A stretch of DNA of 64,000 nucleotides from CAWAXW01 sp963786155 (lineage in GTDB: Bacteria; Actinomycetota; CADDZG01; WHSQ01). The notes beneath the pieces were generated by a model. That model was given only the letters and a program-made list of their open reading frames with translations, searched no databases and was not told the DNA's origin. Numbering within the stretch: position 1 is the first letter of the stretch; every line of letters begins with the position of its first letter. Made by a program: the position numbers and the translations under genes. The stretch lies in NCBI GenBank assembly GCA_963786155.1, contig CAWAXW010000006.1, positions 2,108,001 through 2,172,000 on the forward strand, read 5' to 3'. Shown here one piece after another: positions 51,534 to 61,135 of the stretch.

Positions 51534-53540
51534 CTAGCCCTCGGCAAGCAGTTTCTCGAAGCCCTTTTCGTCGAGGATCGGGACCCCGAGTTGTTGGGCC
51601 TTGTCGAATTTGCTGCCGGGGCTTTCGCCGACGATCACGTAGTCCGTCTTCTTGGACACGCTCGAGATGACCTTGCCCCCGCGCTCCTCGATCGCCAGTG
51701 CGGCCTCGGAGCGGCTGAAAAGTTCGAGCGAACCGGTGAGGACTATGGACTTGCCGGTGAGAGGCCCCTCCTTCTTAGGTGCAGGAGGAGTTGGCCGGAC
51801 TCCCCCGGCGCCGAGCTTCTCGAGGATCGCGCGGTTGCGCTCCTCGCCAAAGAACGACGCGGCGGACTGGGCGATGATCGGTCCGATGCCCTCGAGTGCT
51901 ACCAACTCCTCGGCCGTCATGTCCTGCAGCTTCTCGAGTGACCCGACCTCCTCGGCCAGGCTCTCGGCGACGGTCGAGCCGACCATCGGGATGCCGAGCG
52001 CCGTGATGACGCGGCCGAGTTCCCGGGTACGCGACCGGTCGATCGATTCCATCAGGTTGGAGATCGACTTCTCGCCCCAGCCCTCCAACCCGACTAACCA
52101 TTCTGGGTCCAGGAAGTAGATATCCCCGTAGTCGTTCAGCCATCCCTTGCTCACGAAGAGTTGCAGCGTTTGGTATCCGAGCCCCTCGATGTCCATGCCC
52201 CCGCGCGACGCGAAATGGAACAGCTTCTCCACGCGCTGCATAGGGCACTCGGCGTTGATGCAGCGCGTCACGGCCTCGCCGGGATTGCGAACGAGCTCCG
52301 AATCGCACGCTGGGCACCGCGTGGGCATCTTCCAGCGCCGCGTGCCCTTCGGGCGCTTCGACAAAACGGGTCCCACGACTTCCGGGATCACGTCGCCGGC
52401 TCGCCGGACGATCACGGTGTCCTTGGGTCGGACGTCCTTCCGAATGACCTCGTCCTCGTTGTGGAGCGTCGCCGAACTCACCGTTACGCCGCCGACGAAC
52501 ACCGGCTCGAGTTCGGCGTAGGGCGTGACGGCCCCAGTGCGGCCCGTGTGGACGCGGATCTCGCGGAGCACGGTCGTGCGCTCTTCCGGAGGGAACTTGT
52601 ACGCGATCGCCCACCGCGGCGCCTTGGACGTGTAGCCCAGCTCTTCTTGCTCGGCGATCGAATCCACCTTCACCACTACGCCGTCGATCTCATAGGGCAC
52701 GTCATGGCGATGCTCTTGCCTGTGGGAGCAGAACTCGTAGACCTCGTCGAGCGTCTCCAACCGGCGATTCTCCGGATTGGTCCGCAAACCGAGATCTCGC
52801 AGTGACTCGAGGGCGTCCCAGTGACTGGCGAATCGTCGTCCTTCGACATAGCCGATGCCATGACAAACGAGCGACAGCTTCCGGTCCGCTGTGACCTTGG
52901 GGTCCTTCTGCCTGAGCGATCCGGCAGCCGCGTTGCGCGGGTTCGAGAAGATGCGCCCGCCCGTCTCCTCCAGGCCCCGGTTGAGCTTCTCGAAATCGTC
53001 GGTGCGCATATAGACCTCGCCGCGCACCTCGATAACGGCCGGAGCTTTCCCCCGCAGGCGAAGCGGGATGGAGGGGATGGTCCGGAGGTTGGCCGTGATG
53101 TCCTCGCCGGTCGTGCCGTCGCCGCGCGTCGCCCCGCGGACGAACTCGCCTTTCTCGTAGATCAGATTGACGGCGACCCCATCCATCTTGAGCTCGGTGA
53201 CCAAGCTCGACGCCCGAGTAATCAGCCGCTCGACCCGCGCTCCCCATGCCTCTAACTCTTCGAGCGAGAAGCAGTTGTCCAGCGACATCATGCGCGACCT
53301 GTGCTTCACGGGCGCGAACTGATCCGAGGGAGGAGCCCCGACGCGCTGCGTTGGGGAGTCGGGCGTCACGAGATCCGGGTAAGCGTCCTCGAGTTGCATG
53401 AGCTCGGACACGAGCGCGTCGTACTCGACGTCGGCGATCTCCGGGTCGTCGAGCACGTGGTAGCGGTATGAGTGGTGGTCGATGCTCTCCCTGAGCCGGC
53501 CGATGCGCGTGCGCGCGGCAGCCTTGGTCGGTTTCTTCAC
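51534..53540 (-). CDS. ligA: NAD-dependent DNA ligase
   Basis: 668 residues, normal length. Seals nicks in DNA using NAD+. Domain Ia, adenylation motif TELKMDGVAVNL (KxDG, Lys about 118), NPRNAAAGSLRQKDP, a four-Cys zinc finger (CPAC ... CINAECP), helix-hairpin-helix region (MTAEELVALEGIGPIIAQSAASFF) and a C-terminal BRCT domain (GKSIVLTGSLELFSR). GTG start at 53540. Confidence 0.96.
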   Translation of the reverse strand: MKKPTKAAARTRIGRLRESIDHHSYRYHVLDDPEIADVEYDALVSELMQLEDAYPDLVTPDSPTQRVGAPPSDQFAPVKHRSRMMSLDNCFSLEELEAWGARVERLITRASSLVTELKMDGVAVNLIYEKGEFVRGATRGDGTTGEDITANLRTIPSIPLRLRGKAPAVIEVRGEVYMRTDDFEKLNRGLEETGGRIFSNPRNAAAGSLRQKDPKVTADRKLSLVCHGIGYVEGRRFASHWDALESLRDLGLRTNPENRRLETLDEVYEFCSHRQEHRHDVPYEIDGVVVKVDSIAEQEELGYTSKAPRWAIAYKFPPEERTTVLREIRVHTGRTGAVTPYAELEPVFVGGVTVSSATLHNEDEVIRKDVRPKDTVIVRRAGDVIPEVVGPVLSKRPKGTRRWKMPTRCPACDSELVRNPGEAVTRCINAECPMQRVEKLFHFASRGGMDIEGLGYQTLQLFVSKGWLNDYGDIYFLDPEWLVGLEGWGEKSISNLMESIDRSRTRELGRVITALGIPMVGSTVAESLAEEVGSLEKLQDMTAEELVALEGIGPIIAQSAASFFGEERNRAILEKLGAGGVRPTPPAPKKEGPLTGKSIVLTGSLELFSRSEAALAIEERGGKVISSVSKKTDYVIVGESPGSKFDKAQQLGVPILDEKGFEKLLAEG

Positions 53541-53576
53541 GTTCCTATTGTCGCGGCCGGGTGCGACGGCCCAGGC

Positions 53577-54179
53577 TTACGTGGCCGGCGGGCTAGTCCC
53601 CGGCGGAGGCTCGCTCGTCGGTTGTGCGGGCGCTGCGGCCGTAGTCGCCTCGGGCCCGCCCGGTGCAGGAGGAGCCGCTGCGTACGCAGGTACGCCTCCC
53701 TCCGGCGACTTGCGGGCGAAGGTGCCGAGCAACGCCCCGAGCACGGCAAGGACCGACCCCACCAGGACCACGTAGAGGCCGATGCCGTTTGAGTACTCGA
53801 GGCCCGCAAGGTCCGCGCTGGCGATCCCGAGCTCTTCGAGAAGAGCTTCCTCGGAGCCCGTGATGTCGATGATCACTGCCAGCAACGAGAACGCTCCCAG
53901 GAGAAGGCTGATGATCGAGAAGGTCCGGCGAAGTGCGCTCCCGGACGCGGCCCACACGATCCCTCCGAAGAGGACGAGGGCGATGCCGAGGCCGAGGAAC
54001 ACTTTTCCGTCGTCCGTGTCGAGGCCCCCCGAAGTCTCCGAGGTCTCCTGGATGCCGGGGATGCTGAGCTCCACCTTTGCGAAGGGAAGCAGGGTGCCCA
54101 CTACGAGCAGCAGACCTCCCACGATCAGCAAGATGGCAACTTTCTGGGACTTGGCGCCTGGGGCGGGGGTAGCCGCCAT
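53577..54179 (-). CDS. Hypothetical four-helix membrane protein
   Basis: 200 residues with four predicted transmembrane helices (about 13-31, 60-80, 88-108, 130-150) and a Pro/Ala-rich tail. An extracellular loop after helix 1 (VELSIPGIQETSETSGG) is polar. No family recognised. ATG 54179 has TAGGAGG upstream. Same strand as ligA and the methyltransferase, so possibly co-transcribed. Confidence 0.65.
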   Translation of the reverse strand: MAATPAPGAKSQKVAILLIVGGLLLVVGTLLPFAKVELSIPGIQETSETSGGLDTDDGKVFLGLGIALVLFGGIVWAASGSALRRTFSIISLLLGAFSLLAVIIDITGSEEALLEELGIASADLAGLEYSNGIGLYVVLVGSVLAVLGALLGTFARKSPEGGVPAYAAAPPAPGGPEATTAAAPAQPTSEPPPGTSPPAT

Positions 54180-54187
54180 GTGGCCTC

Positions 54188-54943
54188 CTAGGCTCGGTTG
54201 ACTGGCACGGCCAGCAACATAATCCGCCGCCGGGTAAAGCTCCAGTCATTGCCTTCGGCCTCGAAGCCCATCCCCGTCTCCGAGCCCCGAAGCTCGATGA
54301 AGCGCTTGACTTGCTCGATCCGCTCCCTGGGGAACTCTCCGGCCCACATCCAGCCGGTTAGCCGCTGCCGGCTCTCGACGACCCGCCGATCGATCACCCT
54401 CAGCCCGGCCGCGGTCGCTATCGTGAGAAACGCCGAGGGGGGCCTGCTCGCGGCATGCGTTGGGTCCCGTAGCCGTTCGAGCTCATTCATAACGACGGCG
54501 TGCTCGAACTTCTCAGGAGCCGCTTGGTCCACGATCAGGACCTTCCCATCGGGAGCCGTCACCCGGGCCATCTCGCGCACCAGTGGGACGGGTTGTGCCA
54601 CGTGATGCAGCATCTGTGCGCAGGCAACGAGTCCGACCGATCTCGAGCGCAAGGGCAGCCGGATCCCCTCCGCCCTGACCAGGCTCTGGCCGGGATGCAG
54701 ACGAGCGGCCTCGCGCTGCATCTCGGGCACGAGATCGACGCCGACGCAAAGATCGCCCATCTCCTCGAAGAGGGCCAAGAAGTTCCCCGTTCCAGAGCCG
54801 ACCTCGAGAACCGAGCCACCGGGCGACGGTTGGGCGAAGCCGAGCACATCCAGGTCGTCGAATCGGCCGAGCGTGCGTTCGCCGAACCCCGCTGCGGCTC
54901 GAGAGAACTCGGCACGCAGGGCCCCGCGATCCTCGCCGGTCAC
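54188..54943 (-). CDS. SAM-dependent methyltransferase (class I)
   Basis: 251 residues. Motif I VLEVGSGTGNFLALF, acidic GVDLVPEM, then ACAQMLHHVAQPVPLVREMARV and PDGKVLIVDQAAP. Typical class I fold of the UbiE/small-molecule type; the substrate cannot be told. It overlaps mnmA by 4 bp and follows the cysteine desulfurase-mnmA pair, so it may be expressed with tRNA thiolation genes. Confidence 0.85.
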   Translation of the reverse strand: MTGEDRGALRAEFSRAAAGFGERTLGRFDDLDVLGFAQPSPGGSVLEVGSGTGNFLALFEEMGDLCVGVDLVPEMQREAARLHPGQSLVRAEGIRLPLRSRSVGLVACAQMLHHVAQPVPLVREMARVTAPDGKVLIVDQAAPEKFEHAVVMNELERLRDPTHAASRPPSAFLTIATAAGLRVIDRRVVESRQRLTGWMWAGEFPRERIEQVKRFIELRGSETGMGFEAEGNDWSFTRRRIMLLAVPVNRA

Positions 54944-56037
54944 CTGGTAATGAGCGCCGCCGCCGTTGTGGAGGCAACGATCCCTCCCCCGAGGAGCCGA
55001 TCGGGATCGTGATCGTCGTAGAGCACCGCGGACTGGCCGGGGGCCACTGCTTCCACGGGCCGGTCGAAGACGACCTCCATGCCGCCGTCCGTGTAGCGAA
55101 CCCTCGCCGGGAAGACTTCGCCGTGGGCGCGATGTTGGACGCGGACGCGCGCGCCGTCGGGTGGAGGAGTGCCTGCGAACGAGACTTCGTCGAGCTTCGC
55201 CCCGGTCACCGCGAGCTCCGCTCGCTCGCCGACGACGATTGTGTTGGTCTTCTTGTCGATCTGATTGACGAATATGGGGCTGCCCACCGCGATGCCGAGG
55301 CCCCTTCGCTGGCCGATCGTGTAGCGCCCGATGCCACGGTGCTGCCCCAAGACCTCGCCTGAGGTGTCCACGATCGGGCCGGGCTCGGCAACGTCGCTCA
55401 ACTCCCGCTCGACGTAGGAACCGAAGTCGCCCGACGAAACGAAACAGATCTCTTGCGATTCCGGCTTGTGCGCAGTCCGCAATCCGAGAGACTCTGCGAT
55501 CGCGCGAGTCTCCGTCTTGTGCAGCTCACCCACCGGGAAACGCGCGCTCGCCAACTCGTCCTGAGACAGCATCCACAGCACGTACGACTGGTCCTTGTTG
55601 CGATCCACCCCGCGCAAGAGCCGATGTTCGCCCTTGGAATCAGTGACACGAGCGTAGTGACCGGTGGCGAGGACGTCGGCACCGATGGCGCGAGCGCGTT
55701 CGAGAAGCGCGCCGAACTTGATCCATTGATTACAGCGAACGCAGGGATTCGGCGTGCGGCCCTGCCGATAGGACTCGTTGAAGTCGCGGACGACCGACTC
55801 TTCGAACTGTTCGGCGAAGTTGAAGACGTAGAAAGGGATGGAAAGCGCGTCGGCCACCCGACGGGCATCTTCGGCGGCTCCCACGTTGCAGCAACCCGAG
55901 TCGTTGTTTGCTGCCTCGCCCGACCACAACTTCAACATGATCCCGGTGACGTCGTATCCGGCCTGGACCATCAGCGCGGCGGCGACCGACGAATCGACGC
56001 CCCCCGACATGGCCACGACGGCCTTGCGCCGGCTCAT
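54940..56037 (-). CDS. mnmA: tRNA-specific 2-thiouridylase
   Basis: 365 residues. ATP pyrophosphatase PP-loop AMSGGVDSSVAAALM, catalytic Cys in NPCVRCNQWIKFG, ATGHYARV, and a second catalytic Cys in SQEICFVSSGDFG. Thiolates U34 of Lys, Glu and Gln tRNAs using sulfur from a cysteine desulfurase, encoded immediately upstream with a 4-bp ATGA overlap. Confidence 0.95.
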   Translation of the reverse strand: MSRRKAVVAMSGGVDSSVAAALMVQAGYDVTGIMLKLWSGEAANNDSGCCNVGAAEDARRVADALSIPFYVFNFAEQFEESVVRDFNESYRQGRTPNPCVRCNQWIKFGALLERARAIGADVLATGHYARVTDSKGEHRLLRGVDRNKDQSYVLWMLSQDELASARFPVGELHKTETRAIAESLGLRTAHKPESQEICFVSSGDFGSYVERELSDVAEPGPIVDTSGEVLGQHRGIGRYTIGQRRGLGIAVGSPIFVNQIDKKTNTIVVGERAELAVTGAKLDEVSFAGTPPPDGARVRVQHRAHGEVFPARVRYTDGGMEVVFDRPVEAVAPGQSAVLYDDHDPDRLLGGGIVASTTAAALITR

Positions 56038-57179
56038 GCGACCTTCCGGGCCCGCTCCACGATCTCCGGCAACGCGCCGATCACGGCGTCAACGTCTTCA
56101 TCGACGGATGCCCATCCGAGCGAAAACCTGAGGCTCCCCTTGGCGAGCTCGCGAGGAACGCCGAGCGCGAGCAACACGTGAGATGGATCGAGCGCCCCGG
56201 AACTGCACGCCGAGCCCGACGAGCACGCGATCCCCGCCTGATCGAGCAATAGCAGCAGGGTCTCCCCCTCGGTGCCGGGGATGCAGATGTTCAGGTTGCC
56301 GGCCACCCGGTGTTCGAGGTCGCCGTTTACGACCACGTCGGGGATGGCGGACTCGATCCCTTCGAGCAAGCGGGCGCGCATGGCGGAGAGCCGTTCGTGC
56401 TTGTGGTCGAGCTCCTTCACGGCGAACTGGGCCGCGACCCCAAACCCTGCGATCGCGGGGACGTTGAGCGTGCCCGACCTGAGGCCACGCTCCTGGCCCC
56501 CGCCGTGGTTGACGGGTTCCACCGGGACGTGCGCCCTGACGAACAGCGCGCCCACTCCCTTGGGTCCGCCCAGCTTGTGAGCGGCGAATGCCGCCAGGTC
56601 CACGCCCCAGGCGTGGAGATCGACCGGAAGGTTCCCGAGCGCCTGGACGGCGTCGGTGTGGACCAGGGTGTTCGGATTCGCTTCCTTCACCGCATCGACG
56701 ATCGTGCCGATGTCCTGGATCGTGCCCACCTCGTTGTTTGCAGCCATCACGGAGACGAGCAAGGTCCCCGGCCGCACGGCCCGAGCCACCTCGCCCGGAT
56801 CGACGAGGCCGCCCGTAGTGACGGCGACCTTGGTAACGGAGATGCCCTGGGCGGCAAGCCATCCGGCCGTGTCCAGCACGGCGTTGTGCTCGAAGTTGCT
56901 GATGACGATGTGGTTCCCGTGAGCCCGCAGCTTTGCCACGGCCCCCTTGAGCGCGAGGTTGTCGGCCTCGGTCCCCCCGCCTGTGAAATAGACCTCCGAG
57001 GGGCTCCCACCTATCGCCTCGGCCACCCTTTCGCGTGCGTCCTCGACGACCTCCCGGGCTGCCCGGCCGAGGGCGTGGACCGAGGAGGGGTTGCCAAAGT
57101 CACGCTCGAGCACGCCGACCATTGCGTCCCTCGCCTCGGGCAACAGGGGGGTCGTGGCGGCATTGTCCAGATAGTGCAT
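56034..57179 (-). CDS. Cysteine desulfurase (NifS/IscS-like)
   Basis: 381 residues, PLP enzyme. N-terminal YLDNAATTPLLPEA, His in VISNFEHNAVLD, PLP lysine in FAAHKLGGPKGVGAL, catalytic Cys loop ACSSGSACSSGALDPS. Mobilises sulfur from cysteine as a persulfide. Direct overlap with mnmA suggests it supplies tRNA thiolation. The ATG lies 7 nt after a TATCCT box. Confidence 0.92.
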   Translation of the reverse strand: MHYLDNAATTPLLPEARDAMVGVLERDFGNPSSVHALGRAAREVVEDARERVAEAIGGSPSEVYFTGGGTEADNLALKGAVAKLRAHGNHIVISNFEHNAVLDTAGWLAAQGISVTKVAVTTGGLVDPGEVARAVRPGTLLVSVMAANNEVGTIQDIGTIVDAVKEANPNTLVHTDAVQALGNLPVDLHAWGVDLAAFAAHKLGGPKGVGALFVRAHVPVEPVNHGGGQERGLRSGTLNVPAIAGFGVAAQFAVKELDHKHERLSAMRARLLEGIESAIPDVVVNGDLEHRVAGNLNICIPGTEGETLLLLLDQAGIACSSGSACSSGALDPSHVLLALGVPRELAKGSLRFSLGWASVDEDVDAVIGALPEIVERARKVA

Positions 57180-57186
57180 AGCCCAA

Positions 57187-57192
57187 AGGATA
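57187..57192 (-). promoter_or_regulatory. Candidate leaderless -10 box (TATCCT)
   Basis: TATCCT on the minus strand, 7 nt, then ATG 57179 of the cysteine desulfurase gene; heads the desulfurase-mnmA-methyltransferase operon. Confidence 0.55.
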
Positions 57193-57304
57193 GTTCGACT
57201 AGTCCGTCAGCAGGACGAGCTAAACCACCCCGATATCGCTCCTGCAATAATCCCGGCCAACGTAGATTGTCCGTGGAGACACAGGAAGGACCGAAGGAGA
57301 ACGG

Positions 57305-58612
57305 ATGACAATCACTCGCAGCAAACGCGCTCTGGCCGCCGTCGGAGCGCTGGCTCTCTGTGCGCTGTCGTTGATGATCGCGGATCCGCCGCAAGCGCAG
57401 AGCGCGCTCACCGGGGGCATCGTCTTCATCAAAGACAACAACGTCTGGCTAACGAGCCCCGACGGTACGACACAGGTCCAGGTCACGACGAACGGAACCG
57501 CGGCCGCTCCGTACACCGGCGTTACCCAAGACGACTCGGGGACCATCGTCGGGGTCAAAGGGAACCAATTCATTCGGATGAACCGCGACGGAGAACAACT
57601 CAACCCGCCATTCGGCGCCGACGGCACCGACTCGCCACAGCCCAACCCCACACCGGTCGATCCTGCGTTGTCCCCAGACGGGACGAAAGTTGCCTACTGG
57701 TACCCGTCGGGATGTGAAGTGAACGGCACCGGCGTCAATTGCAACCGGACGCGGATCACCAATTCCACCGCCTTCACGAGTTACGGCATCCATGGAGAAT
57801 CGACGTTCCACCAGCACCCATCGTGGATCGGTAACGTCCGCTACATGATGAACCGCGATTCCGAGGTCTCTTACGATGACGTAGGCGGGGGCAACGATTC
57901 CCATCGTCGGTGGTTCTCGGATACCGACTTCGGCGGCGGCGGACAGGACCTTCGGCCCCTGGTCGATGGCGAGGTCAACGCACAGGTCTCGCTGATGGCG
58001 ATGGTGTGGGGCCATCAGGCCGAACAACTGCGCATCTTCACCACTCCCGGATCACCCCCCGGCCCGCCGACGGCTCCCATCCCGGTCTGCGTTCTGAACG
58101 CTCAAACCGGACCGTTCCGAGATGTCACTTGGTCGCCAGACGGTCAGTCGATCGCCTACGTCGACGACCAGGGCATCAAGGTCATCGGCAACATCGACGT
58201 CAACAACTGCGGGGCATCGGGTCCGATCACTCTCGTCATCCCCGGAGGTAGCGAGCCCGATTGGGGGCCGCTCGGCATCGGATCGTCGGCAGGCGATGAA
58301 ACTCCGCCGCTGGTTTCCGGTGTCAAAGACACGCCCGACCCATTCGGCAAGGGCAAGAACAAATCCACTGAGATCACTTTCAACGTCAATGAGGATTCCC
58401 TCGTCATCGTTACCATCCGGAAGAACAACACCCAGGTCCGCGAGTTGTTCAACCAGGAGATCCTCGCCGGCAAGCGGATCGTGCGGTGGGATGGCAAGAA
58501 CGGCCAAAGGAAGTTGGTGGCCAACGGGACATACGACTACCGCATCGTGGCCGAGGACGAAGCCGGCAACGTCAGCAAGCCGAAGGGCGGAAAGGTAACG
58601 GTCAAGCGCTGA
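57305..58612 (+). CDS. Secreted TolB-like propeller protein with C-terminal FlgD-type Ig-like domain
   Basis: 435 residues. Signal peptide to about residue 32. TolB/PD40-type strands (ALSPDGTKVAYWYPS, VTWSPDGQSIAYVDDQ) make a likely beta-propeller. The C-terminal ~95 residues (RELFNQEILAGKRIVRWDGKNG, LVANGTYDYRIVAEDEAGN) match the Ig-like fold seen in FlgD and many surface proteins. Function unknown; likely extracellular. SD AGGAGA before the ATG. Confidence 0.75.
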   Translation: MTITRSKRALAAVGALALCALSLMIADPPQAQSALTGGIVFIKDNNVWLTSPDGTTQVQVTTNGTAAAPYTGVTQDDSGTIVGVKGNQFIRMNRDGEQLNPPFGADGTDSPQPNPTPVDPALSPDGTKVAYWYPSGCEVNGTGVNCNRTRITNSTAFTSYGIHGESTFHQHPSWIGNVRYMMNRDSEVSYDDVGGGNDSHRRWFSDTDFGGGGQDLRPLVDGEVNAQVSLMAMVWGHQAEQLRIFTTPGSPPGPPTAPIPVCVLNAQTGPFRDVTWSPDGQSIAYVDDQGIKVIGNIDVNNCGASGPITLVIPGGSEPDWGPLGIGSSAGDETPPLVSGVKDTPDPFGKGKNKSTEITFNVNEDSLVIVTIRKNNTQVRELFNQEILAGKRIVRWDGKNGQRKLVANGTYDYRIVAEDEAGNVSKPKGGKVTVKR

Positions 58613-58625
58613 CAGGTATGAGGCC

Positions 58626-58673
58626 AGATCTTCCGCGTAGTAGGCGGTAATCGCCGGACTACGCGGAAGATCT
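58626..58673. terminator. 16-bp perfect inverted repeat between convergent genes
   Basis: AGATCTTCCGCGTAGT (58626-58641) and its exact complement (58658-58673) enclose a smaller GGCG/CGCC stem. No U-tract, so it is a terminator candidate by position only. Confidence 0.55.
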
Positions 58674-58685
58674 CGGCGCTCGGCT

Positions 58686-60429
58686 CTAGCCGCCCGGGGT
58701 GGTTACCGTCGGCTGGATCGACTCCCTCGTGGCGTCATCTGGGTAGGGGGCAAGCGCGGGCGGCAGGAGCAGCTCGAGCAGGCCGGCCTCCACCTGTGCC
58801 GGGGTCACGGTCTTGCTGTACGGGTTCCGGGTCGTCTTTACCCCGGTCAGGTTGTTGATCCGCTGATACGTCAGGAAGGGAACCGTCACCGAGGCCTCGG
58901 TGACGTTGACCGTGGTGCGCGTCGAGTAGGGGAAGAACTCGCTGTGGCCGGCATTGATGTGGAACGCCAGCCGGTGCCCCGCACGCAGGATGTGGTCGCG
59001 GGGGTGCAGTTTGAAACGCACGGTCCCATCGCCCTTGAGCCTGTAAGCGCCACGACTGATCTCGGTGACCTTGTTGTCGGCCGGGTTGTAGTCGTACAGA
59101 ACCCCGACGAGGTTGGCGTGAGGCGCGACCGTGTCGGCTGTGACCTCGAGTACCGGCTCGCCCGCGACGTGGGTGTCGTACGGAAGCGGTTGCGAGAAGG
59201 TCCAGTACCCAGAGGTCGCTGCCGTGCTGCCGTCATCGACGTAGCTGCCGGTCTTCAGGGGAAGCTCGGTCATCTGAACGTCGCTCGGCGGGTATTGAGC
59301 TTCGGTGCGCCACCCGCCCTCGTTGTCCTGGATCTCGACCACGTTCTCGGCGTTGACCTCGTAGCGGAAAGGCAAGTCCTTGAGGTAGTGATCGAACCAG
59401 TCCAGTGACTCCTCCAGGAAACCATCGCGCCCGACCGGGGTCACCTCGTTGCCGCGATCGTGAGCCCAGGGGCCGAACCACGCACGATGGTTCGACTTCG
59501 GCCGCTTGTTGAGGGGCCCGTAGACGCCGAAGATCTGGTCCGGCTTGGTTTGAACGTCGTTCCAGCCGTGTGACCACAGCACCGCGACGTCGTCGTTCCG
59601 CCGGGCGCTAGCCCGCAGGTCGCGCTCACGCCAGTACTCGTTGTCGTGGTCCCAGGCGGCCGCGATGGTCGCCTGCTGGCTGACCCAGCACGGGTCGCTC
59701 GCGGTTCCCTTTACCGGATAGATCGACCTCCTCCGGCGTCATCTCGTTCACCGATGGCGGGATGAAGTCGTAGAGCATGTAGAGGCTTGTGGTCGCGTAC
59801 CAACCCGTGTTGTGGTGCACGCCGTTCACGTAGCCGATGCCGTATCCCTCGATCAGAGGCGACTGGATCACTAGGGCCTCGAGGTGGGGTGGGTTCTGCG
59901 CAAGGGCCATGACCTGGGTCCACGCGTCGTAGGACTTGCCCCACATCCCGACCTTGCCGTTAGACCACTCCTGGGTCCCCGCCCACTCGACCGCGGCAGC
60001 AGCATCCATCTGCTCGCCGATGCCGCCGTAGTCATTGCAGCCGTCCGACCCGCCGTAGCCGCGGGAGTCGACCTGGAGCCAGGCATAGCCCTGCTGGAAG
60101 ATGTTGCCCCGGCCCTCGAAGTCGTGGGCGATGAAGTCGTAGAAGCGGCCCGAGGGCCCTGCGTTGAGGGGGTTATAGGCGGGGAACCCTTGCGAGCCGG
60201 AGCCGAAGTAGGGCCCGATCGAGACGATCACCGGGCAGCCGCCCTCGGGGCATCCCTCGGCCGGGCGGAGGAGGTCGGCGTGGAGCAATGTGCCGTCCTT
60301 GGACGGGAAATAGAGCTCCTGCCATTGGGCTCCGTCGGGGACCGCTGCGGCATCGGCCGCCGGCGCGATAACGGTTAACGAACCCACCAGGACCACGAGG
60401 CTGAGGTACGACACGAAGCGACGCTTCAT
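58686..60429 (-). CDS. Secreted CocE/NonD-type (X-Pro dipeptidyl-peptidase) hydrolase (one frame break)
   Basis: About 580 residues. Signal peptide (SYLSLVVLVGSLTVIAPAADA). Alpha/beta hydrolase with nucleophile in VGMWGKSYDAWTQ, candidate His in FGPWAHDRGNE, and a C-terminal PepX_C beta-sandwich (HVAGEPVLEVTADTVAPHANL). The frame changes near 59725; repair reads SIYPVKGTASDPCW. It could cleave X-Pro peptides or esters. The ATG has GGAGGG upstream. Two palindromes lie 90-150 bp upstream. Confidence 0.8.
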
Positions 60430-60514
60430 TGTGGTAGACCCTCCCTTTGCCCGAGCGCGGCCAGAGTTCTGGCCCATTTGGTTCAGATTCCCGCCGTCAA
60501 GCCCGGAGTCCTGT

Positions 60515-60577
60515 TGTGCATAAGCACACAAATAGGGCTCTAGGGGGCAAAAAGGCGGAGGGCACCACAAATTTGTG
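60515..60577. promoter_or_regulatory. Two TGTG/CACA palindromes, candidate operators
   Basis: TGTGC-ATAA-GCACA (60515-60528) and the perfect 12-bp CACAAATTTGTG (60566-60577) lie in the 287-bp gap upstream of the secreted hydrolase. Shared half-site type and spacing suggest a dimeric regulator, but the regulator is unknown. The rest of the gap shows nothing. Confidence 0.4.
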
Positions 60578-60716
60578 ACTACATGTTGTTGCGTTTGATC
60601 ACTGTCTCGCAGGCGGTCGGTTTGTCTGCAGAGCGACGGTCACGACCAATAAGCGCTTCGTGCTCATCCCACTTAAGTCAGGCACCTAGGCAGGCACGGT
60701 GCAAGGGGTTACGGGG

Positions 60717-61100
60717 TCAGCGGTCGGGGGTGCCCGGGCCTGCTTCCTCGTTGAATCGCCGTTCGATGTCTGCGAAGGCCTCGTCTATCGAGGGGTCGGA
60801 GCCTCGTCTCTTGCGGGCGTCGAAATCTCGCATCCTCTTCGGGTAGCCGATCACGCCGGCGTCGTACACCGGGATGCCCACGCCTTCACAGAAAGCGGCT
60901 GCGTCCTCGGGCTCTCGCACCGCGCCGCGCACCGACTCGCCCTCACGGTCGACCAGGAGCAGGGTCGTGGGGTTCGTTGCCGTGCGCGGCTCGATGAAGC
61001 CCTCGACGCCCTTGTGGCTGCGCGCGAAGGCTTCGAGCGCGCTCAGGTCGGGACTCGCTCTTTTCGAGAAGAAGCGCCGGATCGAGTCGCCCAATCCCAT
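60717..61100 (-). CDS. Conserved hypothetical protein
   Basis: 127 residues, soluble. VEGFIEPRTATNPTTLLLVDREGE and AAFCEGVGIPVYDAGVIGYPKRM are ordered-looking; the C-terminus is charged and helical. No recognised family. The ATG lies 6 nt after a TAGTTT box. It is upstream of etfB-etfA in opposite reading order (etfA ends 35 bp beyond its start), so it may be read through from etfA. Confidence 0.55.
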   Translation of the reverse strand: MGLGDSIRRFFSKRASPDLSALEAFARSHKGVEGFIEPRTATNPTTLLLVDREGESVRGAVREPEDAAAFCEGVGIPVYDAGVIGYPKRMRDFDARKRRGSDPSIDEAFADIERRFNEEAGPGTPDR

Positions 61101-61106
61101 GCGGTG

Positions 61107-61112
61107 AAACTA
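61107..61112 (-). promoter_or_regulatory. Candidate leaderless -10 box (TAGTTT)
   Basis: TAGTTT on the minus strand, 6 nt, then ATG 61100; it lies in the 35-bp gap after the etfA stop. Confidence 0.55.
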
Positions 61113-61135
61113 ACCCGGCCGGGGCGCTAGAGCCG

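Noticed and set aside
60583..61130. Plus-strand frames over the gap and the hypothetical gene at 60.7-61.1 kb
   Set aside because: No start signal or domain; shadows of the minus-strand gene.
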